In this document: positions 7,573 to 16,887 of the stretch, piece after piece | How positions within the stretch are numbered: the stretch's first letter is position 1 | How the letters are laid out: the number at the start of each line of letters is the position of its first letter | Source of the DNA: Nocardioides sp. dk884 | Lineage (GTDB): Bacteria; Actinomycetota; Actinomycetes; Propionibacteriales; Nocardioidaceae | Assembly: GCF_009557055.1 (NCBI RefSeq) | Contig: NZ_CP045649.1 | Location: 1,463,501-1,527,500, forward strand | DNA length: 64,000 nucleotides | Reading direction: 5' to 3' | Made by a program: the position numbers and the translations under genes | Notes under the pieces: generated by a model | The model's database searches: none | What the model saw: only the letters and a program-made list of their open reading frames with translations | Told to the model about the DNA's origin: nothing

Positions 7573-9741
7573 ATGTCGCACCTCCTCACCGCCCTGCCCC
7601 TGCGGGCCGCACGCTGGAGCGCGAGCCATCCGTGGCGCGCCATCCTCGGCTGGCTGGCGCTGGTGGCCCTCGCCGTCGGCCTGGCCGCCGCGATCCCCAC
7701 CCAGGAGACCACCTCCGCCGACTACCGGGTCGGCGAGTCCGGCCGGGCCGACGCGCTGGTCGAGGAGGCCGGTCTGGCCGACCCGGACGCCGAGCACGTG
7801 CTGATCACCACCACGGGCGGCGGTGCCCTCGACCGCGCCGAGGCGGGCGCGGCCGGGACGGCGCTGGCCGAGCGGCTCGGTGACGTCGACGGCGTGGCGG
7901 GGGTCGCGCCCCCGCAGTGGAGCGGGCCGGGGACGGCGGCGCTGGTCACGATCGCGCTCGACGAGGGTCACGACGACATCGAGGAGGTGACCGCGGCGAC
8001 CGAGGCGGTCCAGCGCGACCATCGTGACCTCGAGCTGCGCCAGGGCGGCGACGTCAGCCTCGAGAAGGAGATCAACGACCGGGTCGCCGACGACCTCGCC
8101 TCGGCCGAGCTCACGAGCGTGCCGGTCACCCTGGTGCTGATGCTCCTCGCCTTCGGTGCCCTGGTCGCCGCCGGGCTGCCCGTGCTGCTCGCCGGGACCA
8201 GCGTCGCCGCGACCATCGGGGTGATGGCGCCGATCTCCCACCTGGTGCCGACCGAGCCGACCGTCGGGAGCATGGTCGTGCTGATCGGCATGGCGGTCGG
8301 TGTCGACTACTCGCTGTTCTACCTCAAGCGTGAGCGCGAGGAGCGGGCCGCGGGACGCGGCACCCGCGACGCCATCGAGATCGCCGCCGAGACCTCGGGG
8401 CATTCGATCCTGGTCTCCGGCGGCGCCGTCATCGCCTCCCTGGGGGCGCTCTACGTGATGGGGGATCCCACCTTCAACTCGCTGGCGACGGGGGCGATCG
8501 TCGTGGTCGCGGTCGCCGTGCTCGGCTCGATCACCGTGCTCCCGGCGCTGCTGGCCACGCTCGGACGCTGGGTGGACCGGCCCCGGGTCCCGCTGCTGTG
8601 GCGCCTCAACGCGCGCATCGGGCGCGGCGGCATCAGCAGCCGGCTGCTCGCCCCGGTGCTGCGCCACCCGCTGGCCGCGCTGCTCGCCTCGAGCCTGGTG
8701 GTCCTCGCCCTGGCGGTGCCGGCGCTGGGCATGAAGACCGCGCACGCCGACCTCGACACCCTGCCGGCCGACCTCCCCGCGGTGGCGACGACGAAGGCGA
8801 TCGCCGCGGAGTTCCCCACCGAGGGCGCCTCGGCGCGGGTGGTGGTCAGCACCGCCGGTGACGAGGCGAGCGCGAGGCGTGCGCTCGAGCGGCTCGGCCG
8901 GACCGCCCTGGCCGGTGGCGACTTCACCGGGGCCGGCGAGGTCGAGACCTCCGCGGACGGTCGCACCTCGACCCTCGAGCTCGGGATGGACTGGTCCGAG
9001 ACCGACCCGCGGGCGGCGCAGGCCGTGCGCACGCTGCGCGCGGACCTGGTGCCCGAAGCCCTCGACGGCATCGAGGGCGAGCGCGCCGTGGGCGGCGGGG
9101 TCGCCGAGGCGCTGGACTACGACGAGGACCAGCGCCTCGCCCTGCCCCTGGTGATCGGAACGGTGCTGCTCCTCACGATGCTGATGATGTACGCCGCGTT
9201 CCGCAGCGTGCCGATCGCGCTGCTCTCCACCGTGCTCAACCTGGCCTCGGTCGGGGTCGCGTTCGGGGTGCTGGCACTGGTCTTCCAGCACGGCTGGGGC
9301 AGCGGCGCCCTCGACGTCACCACCCCCGGCTTCGTGATCCACTGGATCCCGCTGTTCGTGCTCGTGGTGCTGGTGGGCCTGTCGATGGACTACCACGTGT
9401 TCGTGGTGAGCCGGATCCGCGAGCACGTCGCCCGCGGGCTGCCCACCCGCCTCGCGGTCGAGCGCGGGATCGCCGACACCGCCGGCGTGGTCACCAGCGC
9501 GGCCGCGGTCATGGTCTCGGTGTTCTCGATCTTCGCGACCTTGAGCATGCTGGAGATGAAGATGATGGGCGTGGGCCTGGCCGCCGCGATCCTGCTCGAC
9601 GCCACGCTGGTGCGCCTGGTGCTGCTGCCCGCCGCGCTGGTGCTGCTGGGGGAGCGGGCCTGGTGGCCGCGCCGGCCCCGCCGCCCGGTCGGTGAGCAGG
9701 TCGTCGAGCAGGACCCGGCGTACGCTCTGCAGGGCCGGTGA
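7573..9741 (+). CDS. MMPL/RND-family transporter
   Basis: A 722-aa exporter of the MMPL (YdfJ-like) branch of the RND superfamily, which moves lipids or drugs across the membrane using the proton gradient. It has the twofold repeat: TM1 at about 23-43, extracytoplasmic loop, a five-helix block with VGVDYSLFYLKREREER, then a second half with TM near 365-385, loop, and LVGLSMDYHVFVVSRIREH. Each half carries the GXXXDY motif linked to proton relay. AGGAG is well placed before the ATG. It faces a two-component operon across 150 bp, which is the likely regulator. Confidence 0.93.
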   Translation: MSHLLTALPLRAARWSASHPWRAILGWLALVALAVGLAAAIPTQETTSADYRVGESGRADALVEEAGLADPDAEHVLITTTGGGALDRAEAGAAGTALAERLGDVDGVAGVAPPQWSGPGTAALVTIALDEGHDDIEEVTAATEAVQRDHRDLELRQGGDVSLEKEINDRVADDLASAELTSVPVTLVLMLLAFGALVAAGLPVLLAGTSVAATIGVMAPISHLVPTEPTVGSMVVLIGMAVGVDYSLFYLKREREERAAGRGTRDAIEIAAETSGHSILVSGGAVIASLGALYVMGDPTFNSLATGAIVVVAVAVLGSITVLPALLATLGRWVDRPRVPLLWRLNARIGRGGISSRLLAPVLRHPLAALLASSLVVLALAVPALGMKTAHADLDTLPADLPAVATTKAIAAEFPTEGASARVVVSTAGDEASARRALERLGRTALAGGDFTGAGEVETSADGRTSTLELGMDWSETDPRAAQAVRTLRADLVPEALDGIEGERAVGGGVAEALDYDEDQRLALPLVIGTVLLLTMLMMYAAFRSVPIALLSTVLNLASVGVAFGVLALVFQHGWGSGALDVTTPGFVIHWIPLFVLVVLVGLSMDYHVFVVSRIREHVARGLPTRLAVERGIADTAGVVTSAAAVMVSVFSIFATLSMLEMKMMGVGLAAAILLDATLVRLVLLPAALVLLGERAWWPRRPRRPVGEQVVEQDPAYALQGR

Positions 9742-9793
9742 GCACGCTGCTCGCCCCGCCGCCCGCGTTTTGGGCGGGTGTCGCGCCGCGCGC

Positions 9794-9952
9794 TAGTCTG
9801 ATGCGGTTGTCCGGGGCCTCGTGCGCCGGCCGACACCAATCCATTGCTGAGTCATCTGCCGTGCAACGGCCGCGGATCCAGAGTGCCCGGGAGAACAGGC
9901 CCCGGCGCGCCGCGCAGCGAGAGTGCCCTGGAAGGGGCGGAGGGGAGCCCGC
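9794..9952 (+). promoter_or_regulatory. rpsO promoter and 5' leader
   Basis: TAGTCT at 9794-9799 is a likely -10 box, giving a leader of about 150 nt before ATG 9953. The leader contains a possible long-range stem CGGCCG 9827-9832 with 9867-9872 and ends in the Shine-Dalgarno sequence GGAGGGGAG. S15 represses its own mRNA through structured leaders in several phyla, so this leader may be such a regulator; no consensus was matched. Confidence 0.4.
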
Positions 9953-10228
9953 ATGTCGATCGGTACCGACGCGGAGACCAAGAAGAAGATCATCGCCGAG
10001 TACGCCCTGACCGAGGGTGACACCGGTTCGCCCGAGGTGCAGATCGCGCTGCTGAGCCACCGCATCTCGCACCTCACCGAGCACCTCAAGCAGCACAAGC
10101 ACGACCACCACAGCCGTCGTGGTCTGCTGCTGCTGGTCGGTCAGCGCCGTCGCCTGCTGAACTACCTGCAGAAGACCGAGATCGCCCGTTACCGGTCGAT
10201 CGTCGAGCGCCTCGGCCTGCGTCGCTGA
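9953..10228 (+). CDS. rpsO: 30S ribosomal protein S15
   Basis: S15 is a primary 16S rRNA binding protein of the 30S platform. The 91-aa product carries the full family sequence, including [19 protein letters not shown], the [19 protein letters not shown] rRNA-binding loop and [13 protein letters not shown] 9953 is chosen over an upstream in-frame ATG because GGAGGGGAG is correctly spaced and the length is normal. rpsO-pnp is a conserved pair. Confidence 0.98.
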   Translation: MSIGTDAETKKKIIAEYALTEGDTGSPEVQIALLSHRISHLTEHLKQHKHDHHSRRGLLLLVGQRRRLLNYLQKTEIARYRSIVERLGLRR

Positions 10229-10247
10229 CGCTTGGTCCTCGCGGGCG

Positions 10248-10276
10248 GGGCGGCCGCTCCTCGAGAGCGGCCGCCC
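10248..10276 (+). terminator. Hairpin after rpsO
   Basis: A perfect 12-bp stem, GGGCGGCCGCTC (10248-10259) with 10265-10276, and a 5-nt loop, 19 nt after the stop. No U tract follows, as is common in actinobacteria, so some read-through into pnp is possible. Confidence 0.75.
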
Positions 10277-10302
10277 TGCTCCATTTCCGGGCCGGCGTTC
10301 GC

Positions 10303-10524
10303 TAGGCTCGCAAGCACAACTTCATAGCATCCACATCCAGGAGCGACCGCATCGTTTCGGCCCGGTCCTCGGTAGTGGCCTTCAGATCGTCTCGATCTGC
10401 GGGCCTCGATCGAAGACCGGCCCCTCGCACCAAGGCGAGGCCCCGGCGGGCACCTCGAGATCGAGATCCCCGCACCCCCACCGGGACGACGCGGAGCTCC
10501 GCGCACAGAACAAGGACAAACCCC
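10303..10524 (+). promoter_or_regulatory. pnp promoter and long structured leader
   Basis: TAGGCT at 10303-10308 is a probable -10 box, leaving a leader of about 210 nt. It can fold into CCGGTC 10362-10367 with 10415-10420 and CCTCGC 10423-10428 with GCGAGG 10435-10440. AAGGA (10512-10516) lies 8 nt before the TTG start. PNPase often controls its own mRNA through leader structure, so autoregulation is plausible but unproven. Confidence 0.45.
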
Positions 10525-12762
10525 TTGACTGAACCCGTCATCAGCGCCGTCGAGACCGTTCTCGACAACGGCAAGTACGGCACCCGCACCATCAAGTTCG
10601 AGACCGGGCTCCTCGCCCGCCAGGCCGCCGGTTCGGTGACCGCCTACCTCGACGACGACACGATGCTGCTCTCGGCGACCACCGCCGGCAAGCACCCGAA
10701 GGACCACTTCGACTTCTTCCCCCTGACGATCGACGTCGAGGAGCGGATGTACGCCGCGGGCAAGATCCCCGGCTCGTTCTTCCGCTCCGAGGGTCGCCCG
10801 GGCGAGGACGCGATCCTCACCTGCCGCCTGATCGACCGCCCGCTGCGCCCGACCTTCAAGAAGGGTCTGCGCAACGAGGTCCAGGTCGTCATCACGGTCA
10901 TGGCGCTCAACCCCGACGCGCCGTACGACGTGCTCGCGATCAACGCCGCGTCGCTGTCCACCCAGCTCTCCGGTCTGCCGTTCTCCGGCCCGGTCGGCGG
11001 CGTGCGCGTCGCGCTCATCGAGGGCCAGTGGGTCGCGTTCCCGACCCACAGCCAGCTCGAGGACGCCGTCTTCGACATGGTCGTGGCCGGCCGTGTCACC
11101 GACACCGGCGACGTCGCGATCATGATGGTCGAGGCGGAGGCCACCGAGACCACCTTCGACAAGGTCCAGAACGGTGCCCAGGCGCCGACCGAGGAGGTCG
11201 TGGCCTCGGGCCTCGACGCCGCGAAGCCCTTCATCAAGCAGCTCTGCGAGGCGCAGAGCGAGCTGGCGAACGTGGCCGCGAAGCCGGTCCAGGACTTCCC
11301 GGTCTTCCTCGACTACGAGGACGACGTCTTCGCTGCCGTCGAGTCCGCCGCCCGCGAGGACCTCGCCGCCGCGATGAAGATCGCCGACAAGGCCGAGCGC
11401 GAGGCGCGCACCGACGAGATCAAGGCCTCGCTCATCGAGCGCCTCGCCGCCCAGTTCGAGGGCCGCGAGAAGGAGATCGGCGCGGCGTTCCGCTCGCTGA
11501 ACAAGCAGCTGGTCCGCGAGAGCATCCTGCGCGACAAGATCCGCATCGACGGCCGCGGCCTGGCCGACATCCGTCCGCTGCACGCCGAGGTCGGCGTGAT
11601 CCCGCGCGTGCACGGCTCGGCGCTGTTCGAGCGTGGCGAGACCCAGATCCTGGGCGTCACCACCCTCGACATGCTCAAGATGGAGCAGCAGCTCGACACC
11701 CTCTCCCCGGAGAAGTCGCGCCGCTACATGCACAAGTACGTCTTCCCGCCGTTCTCGACCGGTGAGACCGGCCGGGTCGGCTCCCCGAAGCGTCGCGAGG
11801 TCGGCCACGGCGCCCTGGCGCGCCGCGCGCTCCTGCCGGTGCTCCCGGACCGCGAGGTCTTCCCCTACGCGATCCGCCAGCTCTCCGAGGCGATGGGCTC
11901 CAACGGCTCCACCTCGATGGGCTCGGTCTGCGCCTCGACCCTCTCGCTGCTCCAGGCCGGTGTGCCGCTGAAGGCCTCCGTCGCGGGCATCGCGATGGGC
12001 CTGGTCTCCGGTGAGATCGACGGCCAGACGCAGTACGTCGCGCTGACCGACATCCTCGGTGCCGAGGACGCGTTCGGCGACATGGACTTCAAGGTCGCCG
12101 GCACCCGCGAGTTCGTCACCGCGCTCCAGCTCGACACCAAGCTCGACGGCATCCCCGCCGAGGTCCTGGCCGCCGCGCTGACCCAGGCGCGCGACGCCCG
12201 CCACGTCATCCTCGACGTCATGGCCGAGGCCATCGACGCCCCCGAGGAGATGTCCTCCACCGCGCCGCGGATCATCAGCGTCAAGATCCCGGTCGACAAG
12301 ATCGGCGAGGTCATCGGCCCGAAGGGCAAGGTGATCAACCAGATCCAGGACGACACCGGCGCCTCGATCTCCATCGAGGACGACGGCACCATCTACATCG
12401 GTGCCACCAACGGTGAGGCGGCCGACGCGGCCCGCTCGGCGATCAACGCGATCGCCAACCCGACGATGCCCGAGGTCGGCGAGCGCTACCTCGGCACCGT
12501 CGTGAAGACGACGAACTTCGGTGCGTTCGTCTCGCTCATGCCCGGCAAGGACGGCCTGCTGCACATCAGCAAGCTGCGCCCGCTCGCCGGTGGCAAGCGC
12601 GTCGAGACCGTCGAGGACGTCGTCTCCGTCGGTCAGAAGATCCAGGTCGAGATCGGCGAGATCGACGACCGCGGCAAGCTCTCCCTCATCCCCGTGGTCG
12701 AGGAGACCGCTGGCGAGGGCGAGACCGCGGAGCCGGCCGCCGAGGCGACCGAGGAGGCCTGA
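10525..12762 (+). CDS. pnp: Polyribonucleotide nucleotidyltransferase (PNPase)
   Basis: PNPase degrades RNA 3' to 5' with phosphate and is a degradosome component; in actinobacteria it can also add 3' tails. The 745-aa protein has two RNase PH-like domains (about residues 10-240 and 335-560, the second with [20 protein letters not shown]), then KH ([19 protein letters not shown], near 590-645) and S1 ([20 protein letters not shown], near 655-725). TTG 10525 is chosen because AAGGA is spaced 8 nt upstream and the protein begins [15 protein letters not shown] as in homologues. The C-terminus is an acidic tail. Confidence 0.97.
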   Translation: MTEPVISAVETVLDNGKYGTRTIKFETGLLARQAAGSVTAYLDDDTMLLSATTAGKHPKDHFDFFPLTIDVEERMYAAGKIPGSFFRSEGRPGEDAILTCRLIDRPLRPTFKKGLRNEVQVVITVMALNPDAPYDVLAINAASLSTQLSGLPFSGPVGGVRVALIEGQWVAFPTHSQLEDAVFDMVVAGRVTDTGDVAIMMVEAEATETTFDKVQNGAQAPTEEVVASGLDAAKPFIKQLCEAQSELANVAAKPVQDFPVFLDYEDDVFAAVESAAREDLAAAMKIADKAEREARTDEIKASLIERLAAQFEGREKEIGAAFRSLNKQLVRESILRDKIRIDGRGLADIRPLHAEVGVIPRVHGSALFERGETQILGVTTLDMLKMEQQLDTLSPEKSRRYMHKYVFPPFSTGETGRVGSPKRREVGHGALARRALLPVLPDREVFPYAIRQLSEAMGSNGSTSMGSVCASTLSLLQAGVPLKASVAGIAMGLVSGEIDGQTQYVALTDILGAEDAFGDMDFKVAGTREFVTALQLDTKLDGIPAEVLAAALTQARDARHVILDVMAEAIDAPEEMSSTAPRIISVKIPVDKIGEVIGPKGKVINQIQDDTGASISIEDDGTIYIGATNGEAADAARSAINAIANPTMPEVGERYLGTVVKTTNFGAFVSLMPGKDGLLHISKLRPLAGGKRVETVEDVVSVGQKIQVEIGEIDDRGKLSLIPVVEETAGEGETAEPAAEATEEA

Positions 12763-12786
12763 CCTCCACGTGGCTGAAGCCAACAC

Positions 12787-12822
12787 GACGACCGGCCCGC
12801 AGGCGACTGCGGGCCGGTCGTC
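12787..12822 (+). terminator. 16-bp perfect hairpin with GCGA tetraloop after pnp
   Basis: Stem 12787-12802 with 12807-12822, loop GCGA (GNRA type), 24 nt after the pnp stop. No U tract. It sits 14 nt before the preferred start of the M16 gene and could act as terminator, attenuator or 3' end protection. Confidence 0.7.
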
Positions 12823-12835
12823 CGGTTCCCGGGGC

Positions 12836-14203
12836 ATGTCGCCCACGATCGTGTCCGGCGCCGAGCAGGAGCCGGGCACCACGATCACCGTCCAGACCGT
12901 CACCGACGCCGCCGGTCAGGTGACCTCCGAGATCCGTCGTACCGTCCTTCCGGGCGGGCTGCGGGTCATCAGCGAGCGCCTCGCCGGCGTGCGCTCCGCG
13001 AGCGTCGGCGTGTGGGTCGGGGTGGGCTCGCGCGATGAGTCCGCGACCCTCCACGGCTGCTCGCACTTCCTCGAGCACCTGCTCTTCAAGGGCACCAGCA
13101 CGCGCTCCGCGCTCGACATCTCCATCGAGCTCGACGCGGTGGGCGGGGAGTTCAACGCCTTCACCGCCAAGGAGTACACCTGCTTCCACGCGCGGGTCCT
13201 CGACGAGGACCTGCCGCTGGCCGTCGACGTGCTCGGAGACATGATCACCGACTCGCTGATCACGCCGGAGGACGTCGAGGCCGAGCGCGACGTGATCCTC
13301 GACGAGATCGCCATGCACGACGACGACCCCGACGACGTGGTGCACAACCTCTTCGCCGAGCAGGCCTTCGGCGCCGACACGCCGTTGGGCCGGGGCATCG
13401 CCGGCACCATGGAGTCGATCGGTGCGCTTACCCGTGAGCAGATCCACGACTTCTACCGCGCCCACTACCGCCCGGCGACGATGGTCGTCTCGGTGGCCGG
13501 CAACGTCGACCACGACGCCCTGGTCGAGCAGGTCAGCGCCGCCTTCGGGCGCAACGACTTCCTCTCCGGCGACGAGCGCCCGGTCCCGCCGCGCGGTGCG
13601 AACGGCGCGGTGCCGGTGCACCCCGGCACGGCCAGCACCACCCGGCCCTTCGAGCAGGTCAACGTCGTGCTCGGCATGGCCGGCATCCGTCGCGACGACG
13701 AGCGCCGCTATGCGCTCGGGGTGCTCAACACCGCGCTCGGCGGCGGCACCTCGAGCCGGCTGTTCCAGGAGGTGCGCGAGCGCCGCGGACTGGCCTACTC
13801 GGTCTACTCCTTCGGCAGCCACCACGCCGACGCCGGACTGGTCGGGGTGTCGGTCGGCTGCCTGCCGGCCAAGCTCGACGACGTGCTCGCCGTGGTCCGC
13901 GCCGAGCTGGCCAAGGTGGCGGCCGACGGCATCACCGCCGAGGAGCTCGCCCGCGGCAAGGGCCAGCTGCGCGGCGGCCTGGTCCTCGGCCTGGAGGACT
14001 CCGGCTCGCGGATGTCGCGCCTGGGCAAGGGCGAGCTGGTCCACGACGAGCTGCTGAGCATCGACGAGGTGCTCGCGCGCATCGACGCGGTCAGCCTCGA
14101 CGACGTGCGCGAGGTCGCGGCCGCCGTCTTCGGCGCACCGGAGATCCTCGCGGTGGTCGGCCCCGAGAGCGGGCCGGGCGCCACCGAGGAGCAGCACGCC
14201 TGA
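12836..14203 (+). CDS. M16-family zinc peptidase (PepR/processing protease type)
   Basis: M16 peptidases degrade peptides or process preproteins. The 455-aa product has the inverted zinc motif HFLEH (HXXEH, residues about 77-81) within CSHFLEHLLFKGT, the downstream glutamate in the helix ERDVILDEIAMHDDDP, and the C-terminal RRGLAYSVYSF loop that completes the active site. Start ATG 12836 is preferred: GTG 12770 would place a 16-bp hairpin in the coding sequence and add 22 low-complexity residues absent from PepR homologues. GTG 12770, with GAGGAGG 12 nt upstream, remains possible. It follows pnp as in mycobacteria. Confidence 0.92.
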   Translation: MSPTIVSGAEQEPGTTITVQTVTDAAGQVTSEIRRTVLPGGLRVISERLAGVRSASVGVWVGVGSRDESATLHGCSHFLEHLLFKGTSTRSALDISIELDAVGGEFNAFTAKEYTCFHARVLDEDLPLAVDVLGDMITDSLITPEDVEAERDVILDEIAMHDDDPDDVVHNLFAEQAFGADTPLGRGIAGTMESIGALTREQIHDFYRAHYRPATMVVSVAGNVDHDALVEQVSAAFGRNDFLSGDERPVPPRGANGAVPVHPGTASTTRPFEQVNVVLGMAGIRRDDERRYALGVLNTALGGGTSSRLFQEVRERRGLAYSVYSFGSHHADAGLVGVSVGCLPAKLDDVLAVVRAELAKVAADGITAEELARGKGQLRGGLVLGLEDSGSRMSRLGKGELVHDELLSIDEVLARIDAVSLDDVREVAAAVFGAPEILAVVGPESGPGATEEQHA

Positions 14204-14221
14204 CGTGGCAGTGGGTCGGGG

Positions 14222-14778
14222 TCAGCGCACCAGCACCACGACGGCGGCGCAGGCCCCGGCCCACAGCACGCTCGCGAAGGTGCCGATGATGAACCGCTCC
14301 GCGGCGCCGGTGCGGACGCCGTCCTCCGCCGCGCGCAGCTCGGGGTAGCGCCCGAACGCCTTGACGGCCAGCACCACCGCGATCCCTTCGGGCCAGCCGG
14401 CCACGAGCGAGGCGTAGACCGCCGCCCGCTCGAGCACCCCGATCCAGGTCCCGCCGCGCAGCACCGACCCGGCGCCCTGGGTGGTGGTCGTGGTCCCGTC
14501 GGCCCGCGGGCGGTCCACGAGCGCGAACAGGCGCGCGGTGACCGGCCGCCGCCCAGGACGGCGGCTGCGGCGCCCAGCACGACCAGCAGCGCGGTGGCGG
14601 CGCGAGCGCCGCTGTCGATGTCGGCAGGTGTCGCGGCCACCCCCGCCGCGGCGGCGAGCAGCAGCAGCGTCGCGGGGGTCCACACGTCGCGCCCGGTGCG
14701 GCTCCACGAGCACGCCGCCGCGACGGTGGTGGCGGCGAGCAGCGCGGTGACCAGCTGGCCCCAGTTCTCCGGACTCAT
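14222..14778 (-). pseudogene. DUF3307-like integral membrane protein, frameshifted
   Basis: Two reading frames together make one protein. From ATG 14778 the frame gives MSPENWGQLVTALLAATTVA, then WTPATLLLLAAAAGVAA and ALLVVLGAAAAVLGGG. After about 14545-14556 the matching continuation, PVTARLFALVDRPRADG, is in the next frame. It runs through GGTWIGVLERAAVYASLVAG, VLAVKAFGRYPEL and ERFIIGTFASVLWA to the stop at 14222. The IGxLER, VLAxK and IIGT spacing resembles the C-terminal half of DUF3307 proteins. The span is one base short of a multiple of three, in a GGC run, so a single base was lost or missed in sequencing. The start overlaps the SatD-like gene by 4 bases. Families like this are often next to SatD; function unknown. 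Confidence 0.65.
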
Positions 14779-15383
14779 GGGCCCATCCCAGCACCAGGCA
14801 CCCTCAGCAGGGGAGTGGCGAGGTGGGTGACGAGCTCGCGGGCGCGCCGTCCCTCGGCGAGCCCGGCGGCCTGGGCGCGTTGGCTGACCGCCGACTGGCT
14901 GATGCCCAGGCGGCGCCCGATCTCCTCGTGGGTGAGGCCCTGGTCGGCGAGGTCCACGACGTCCCAGCCCCGCGGCGTACGACGGGCGAGGACGGCCGCC
15001 CACAGCCACAGCGCCGACTCCAGGTGCCGGGCGTCGTCGGTGTCACCGTGCACGCGCAGGTGCCACGGGCTGTTCTTGGCCCGTCCGACCGCTTCGCGGG
15101 CGTGGAGGTACGCCGGGCCCCGGCCGGCGCGCGCGTGGTCGGGCAGCGGCTCCTCGACCGTGCCGGCGCCCAGGCCGATGTGCCAGGTGTCGTCTCGCAG
15201 CAGCGGCTCGAGCACGAGAGCCACGTGCTCGGGGCGGTCCAGGACGCCCTGGACCTCATCGCCGGCCGTGCGCTCGAGGGGCCGCAGGAGAGGCACCCCG
15301 GCGGTGGCCTCCATCGCGCGGGGCACCAGGTCGGCGCCGGCGCGGCTGGAGCGCTGGTCGACGGTGAGCACGAGCACGGGCAC
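14775..15383 (-). CDS. SatD-like protein with C-terminal helix-turn-helix
   Basis: A protein of about 202 aa. Its body resembles SatD proteins: TAGDEVQGVL, WHIGLGAGTVEEPL and GRGPAYLHAREAVGRAK are spaced as in that family. The C-terminus is a clear HTH: DVVDLADQGLTHEEIGRRLG followed by SQSAVSQRAQ. GTG 15383 is preferred because GGAGG lies 5 nt upstream; GTG 15389 overlaps that site. It is co-translated with the DUF3307-like gene. Its promoter contains a perfect palindrome between the -35 and -10 boxes, consistent with autoregulation. Biochemical role is unknown; SatD was named in a streptococcal acid-tolerance operon. Confidence 0.78.
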   Translation of the reverse strand: MPVLVLTVDQRSSRAGADLVPRAMEATAGVPLLRPLERTAGDEVQGVLDRPEHVALVLEPLLRDDTWHIGLGAGTVEEPLPDHARAGRGPAYLHAREAVGRAKNSPWHLRVHGDTDDARHLESALWLWAAVLARRTPRGWDVVDLADQGLTHEEIGRRLGISQSAVSQRAQAAGLAEGRRARELVTHLATPLLRVPGAGMGP

Positions 15384-15415
15384 CGGCACCTCCGGAGTGA
15401 GCGGGTCAGTTCCGA

Positions 15416-15444
15416 GGATGCATCAGGAAATTTCCTAATGTCAA
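15416..15444 (-). promoter_or_regulatory. Promoter with palindromic operator for the SatD-like operon
   Basis: On the minus strand TTGACA (15444-15439, perfect -35) is followed after 18 nt by CATCCT (15420-15415 region). The spacer holds AGGAAATTTCCT at 15425-15436, a perfect 12-bp palindrome, a classic repressor position. Confidence 0.6.
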
Positions 15445-15449
15445 TGCCA

Positions 15450-15469
15450 GATAAGGGGAAAACCTTATC
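15450..15469 (-). terminator. Hairpin at the methyltransferase stop codon
   Basis: GATAAGG (15450-15456) pairs with CCTTATC (15463-15469) around a 6-nt loop. The stem includes the TAA stop (15467-15465) of the methyltransferase gene. No U tract follows on the minus strand. Confidence 0.45.
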
Positions 15470-15980
15470 GACGGCCGATGATGCCGATGACCGCCGGGTT
15501 CTTCTGCTCCACGACCGAGACCCGGAAGCCGCCCTTCGCGAGCGCCGCCGACGCCTTCGACACCACCGTGGGCATCTGGTCGGGGAACTTCACCTCGAAG
15601 AACAAGAAGACAGCACCGCCGGGCAGCACGCGCTCGTGCAGCAGCGCGATCTCGTCGTCGCAGTCACGCACCCAGAACAGGTTGACGTTGAACGCGTAGA
15701 CCTTGTTGAGCCGCTTGACCGGGACCCGCAGCGTGGCCAGGTCGATCTGGCGCACCGTCAGTCGGCCGGCCTCCACGAAGCGCGCACAGCGTCGCTTCGT
15801 GCGGTCCACGCCAGACTCGGACCGGTCGATCGCGAAGAGCTTGCCGGTGGTCAGCCGGGAGCAAATAGCCTCCGCTCCAGCCCCGGGTCCACAACCGATC
15901 TCCAGGACGTGGTCGGTCGGCTGGACATCCATGAACTCAACCGCCCACCGAATCCGCGCAGGGATCGTCTGCACCACCAT
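15465..15980 (-). CDS. Class I SAM-dependent methyltransferase
   Basis: A methyltransferase of 171 aa from ATG 15980 (or 188 aa from TTG 16031). The Rossmann motif I is HVLEIGCGPGAGAEAI, followed by an acidic strand-2 end in LFAIDRSESGVDRTKRR and motif IV-like KVYAFNVNLFW. No substrate domain is recognisable, so the target (small molecule, lipid or protein) cannot be stated. The start is uncertain; neither candidate has a clear ribosome binding site. Local base composition is less GC-rich than in neighbours (TAA stop, AAA and AAT codons), hinting at horizontal acquisition. It lies upstream of the SatD-like operon in the same orientation. Confidence 0.8.
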   Translation of the reverse strand: MVVQTIPARIRWAVEFMDVQPTDHVLEIGCGPGAGAEAICSRLTTGKLFAIDRSESGVDRTKRRCARFVEAGRLTVRQIDLATLRVPVKRLNKVYAFNVNLFWVRDCDDEIALLHERVLPGGAVFLFFEVKFPDQMPTVVSKASAALAKGGFRVSVVEQKNPAVIGIIGRR

Positions 15981-16101
15981 GGGGTCAAGACTGCCAGAAG
16001 CCCAGACCTCGTGGTGCCACCCGGTCCCCAAGGTGCGCTGAGTCTCACACCGATCGGTCTCGCCGGACCCGTCCCGGACCGGTCCTGGGGCCCCGACGTC
16101 C

Positions 16102-16875
<774 letters not shown>

Positions 16876-16887
16876 CGCGCCCAGCGC

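Noticed and set aside
10189-12903. Long open frame (over 900 codons) on the strand opposite pnp
   Set aside because: Mirrors pnp codon bias; composition rich in Leu/Asp/Gly/Arg/His runs without domains. It is a GC-driven shadow of a clearly real gene.
14222-14794. Intact 190-codon reading of the gene ending at 14222
   Set aside because: Its first 80 codons are Arg-rich and not membrane-like, whereas the alternative frame gives proper helices; a frameshift explains both halves.
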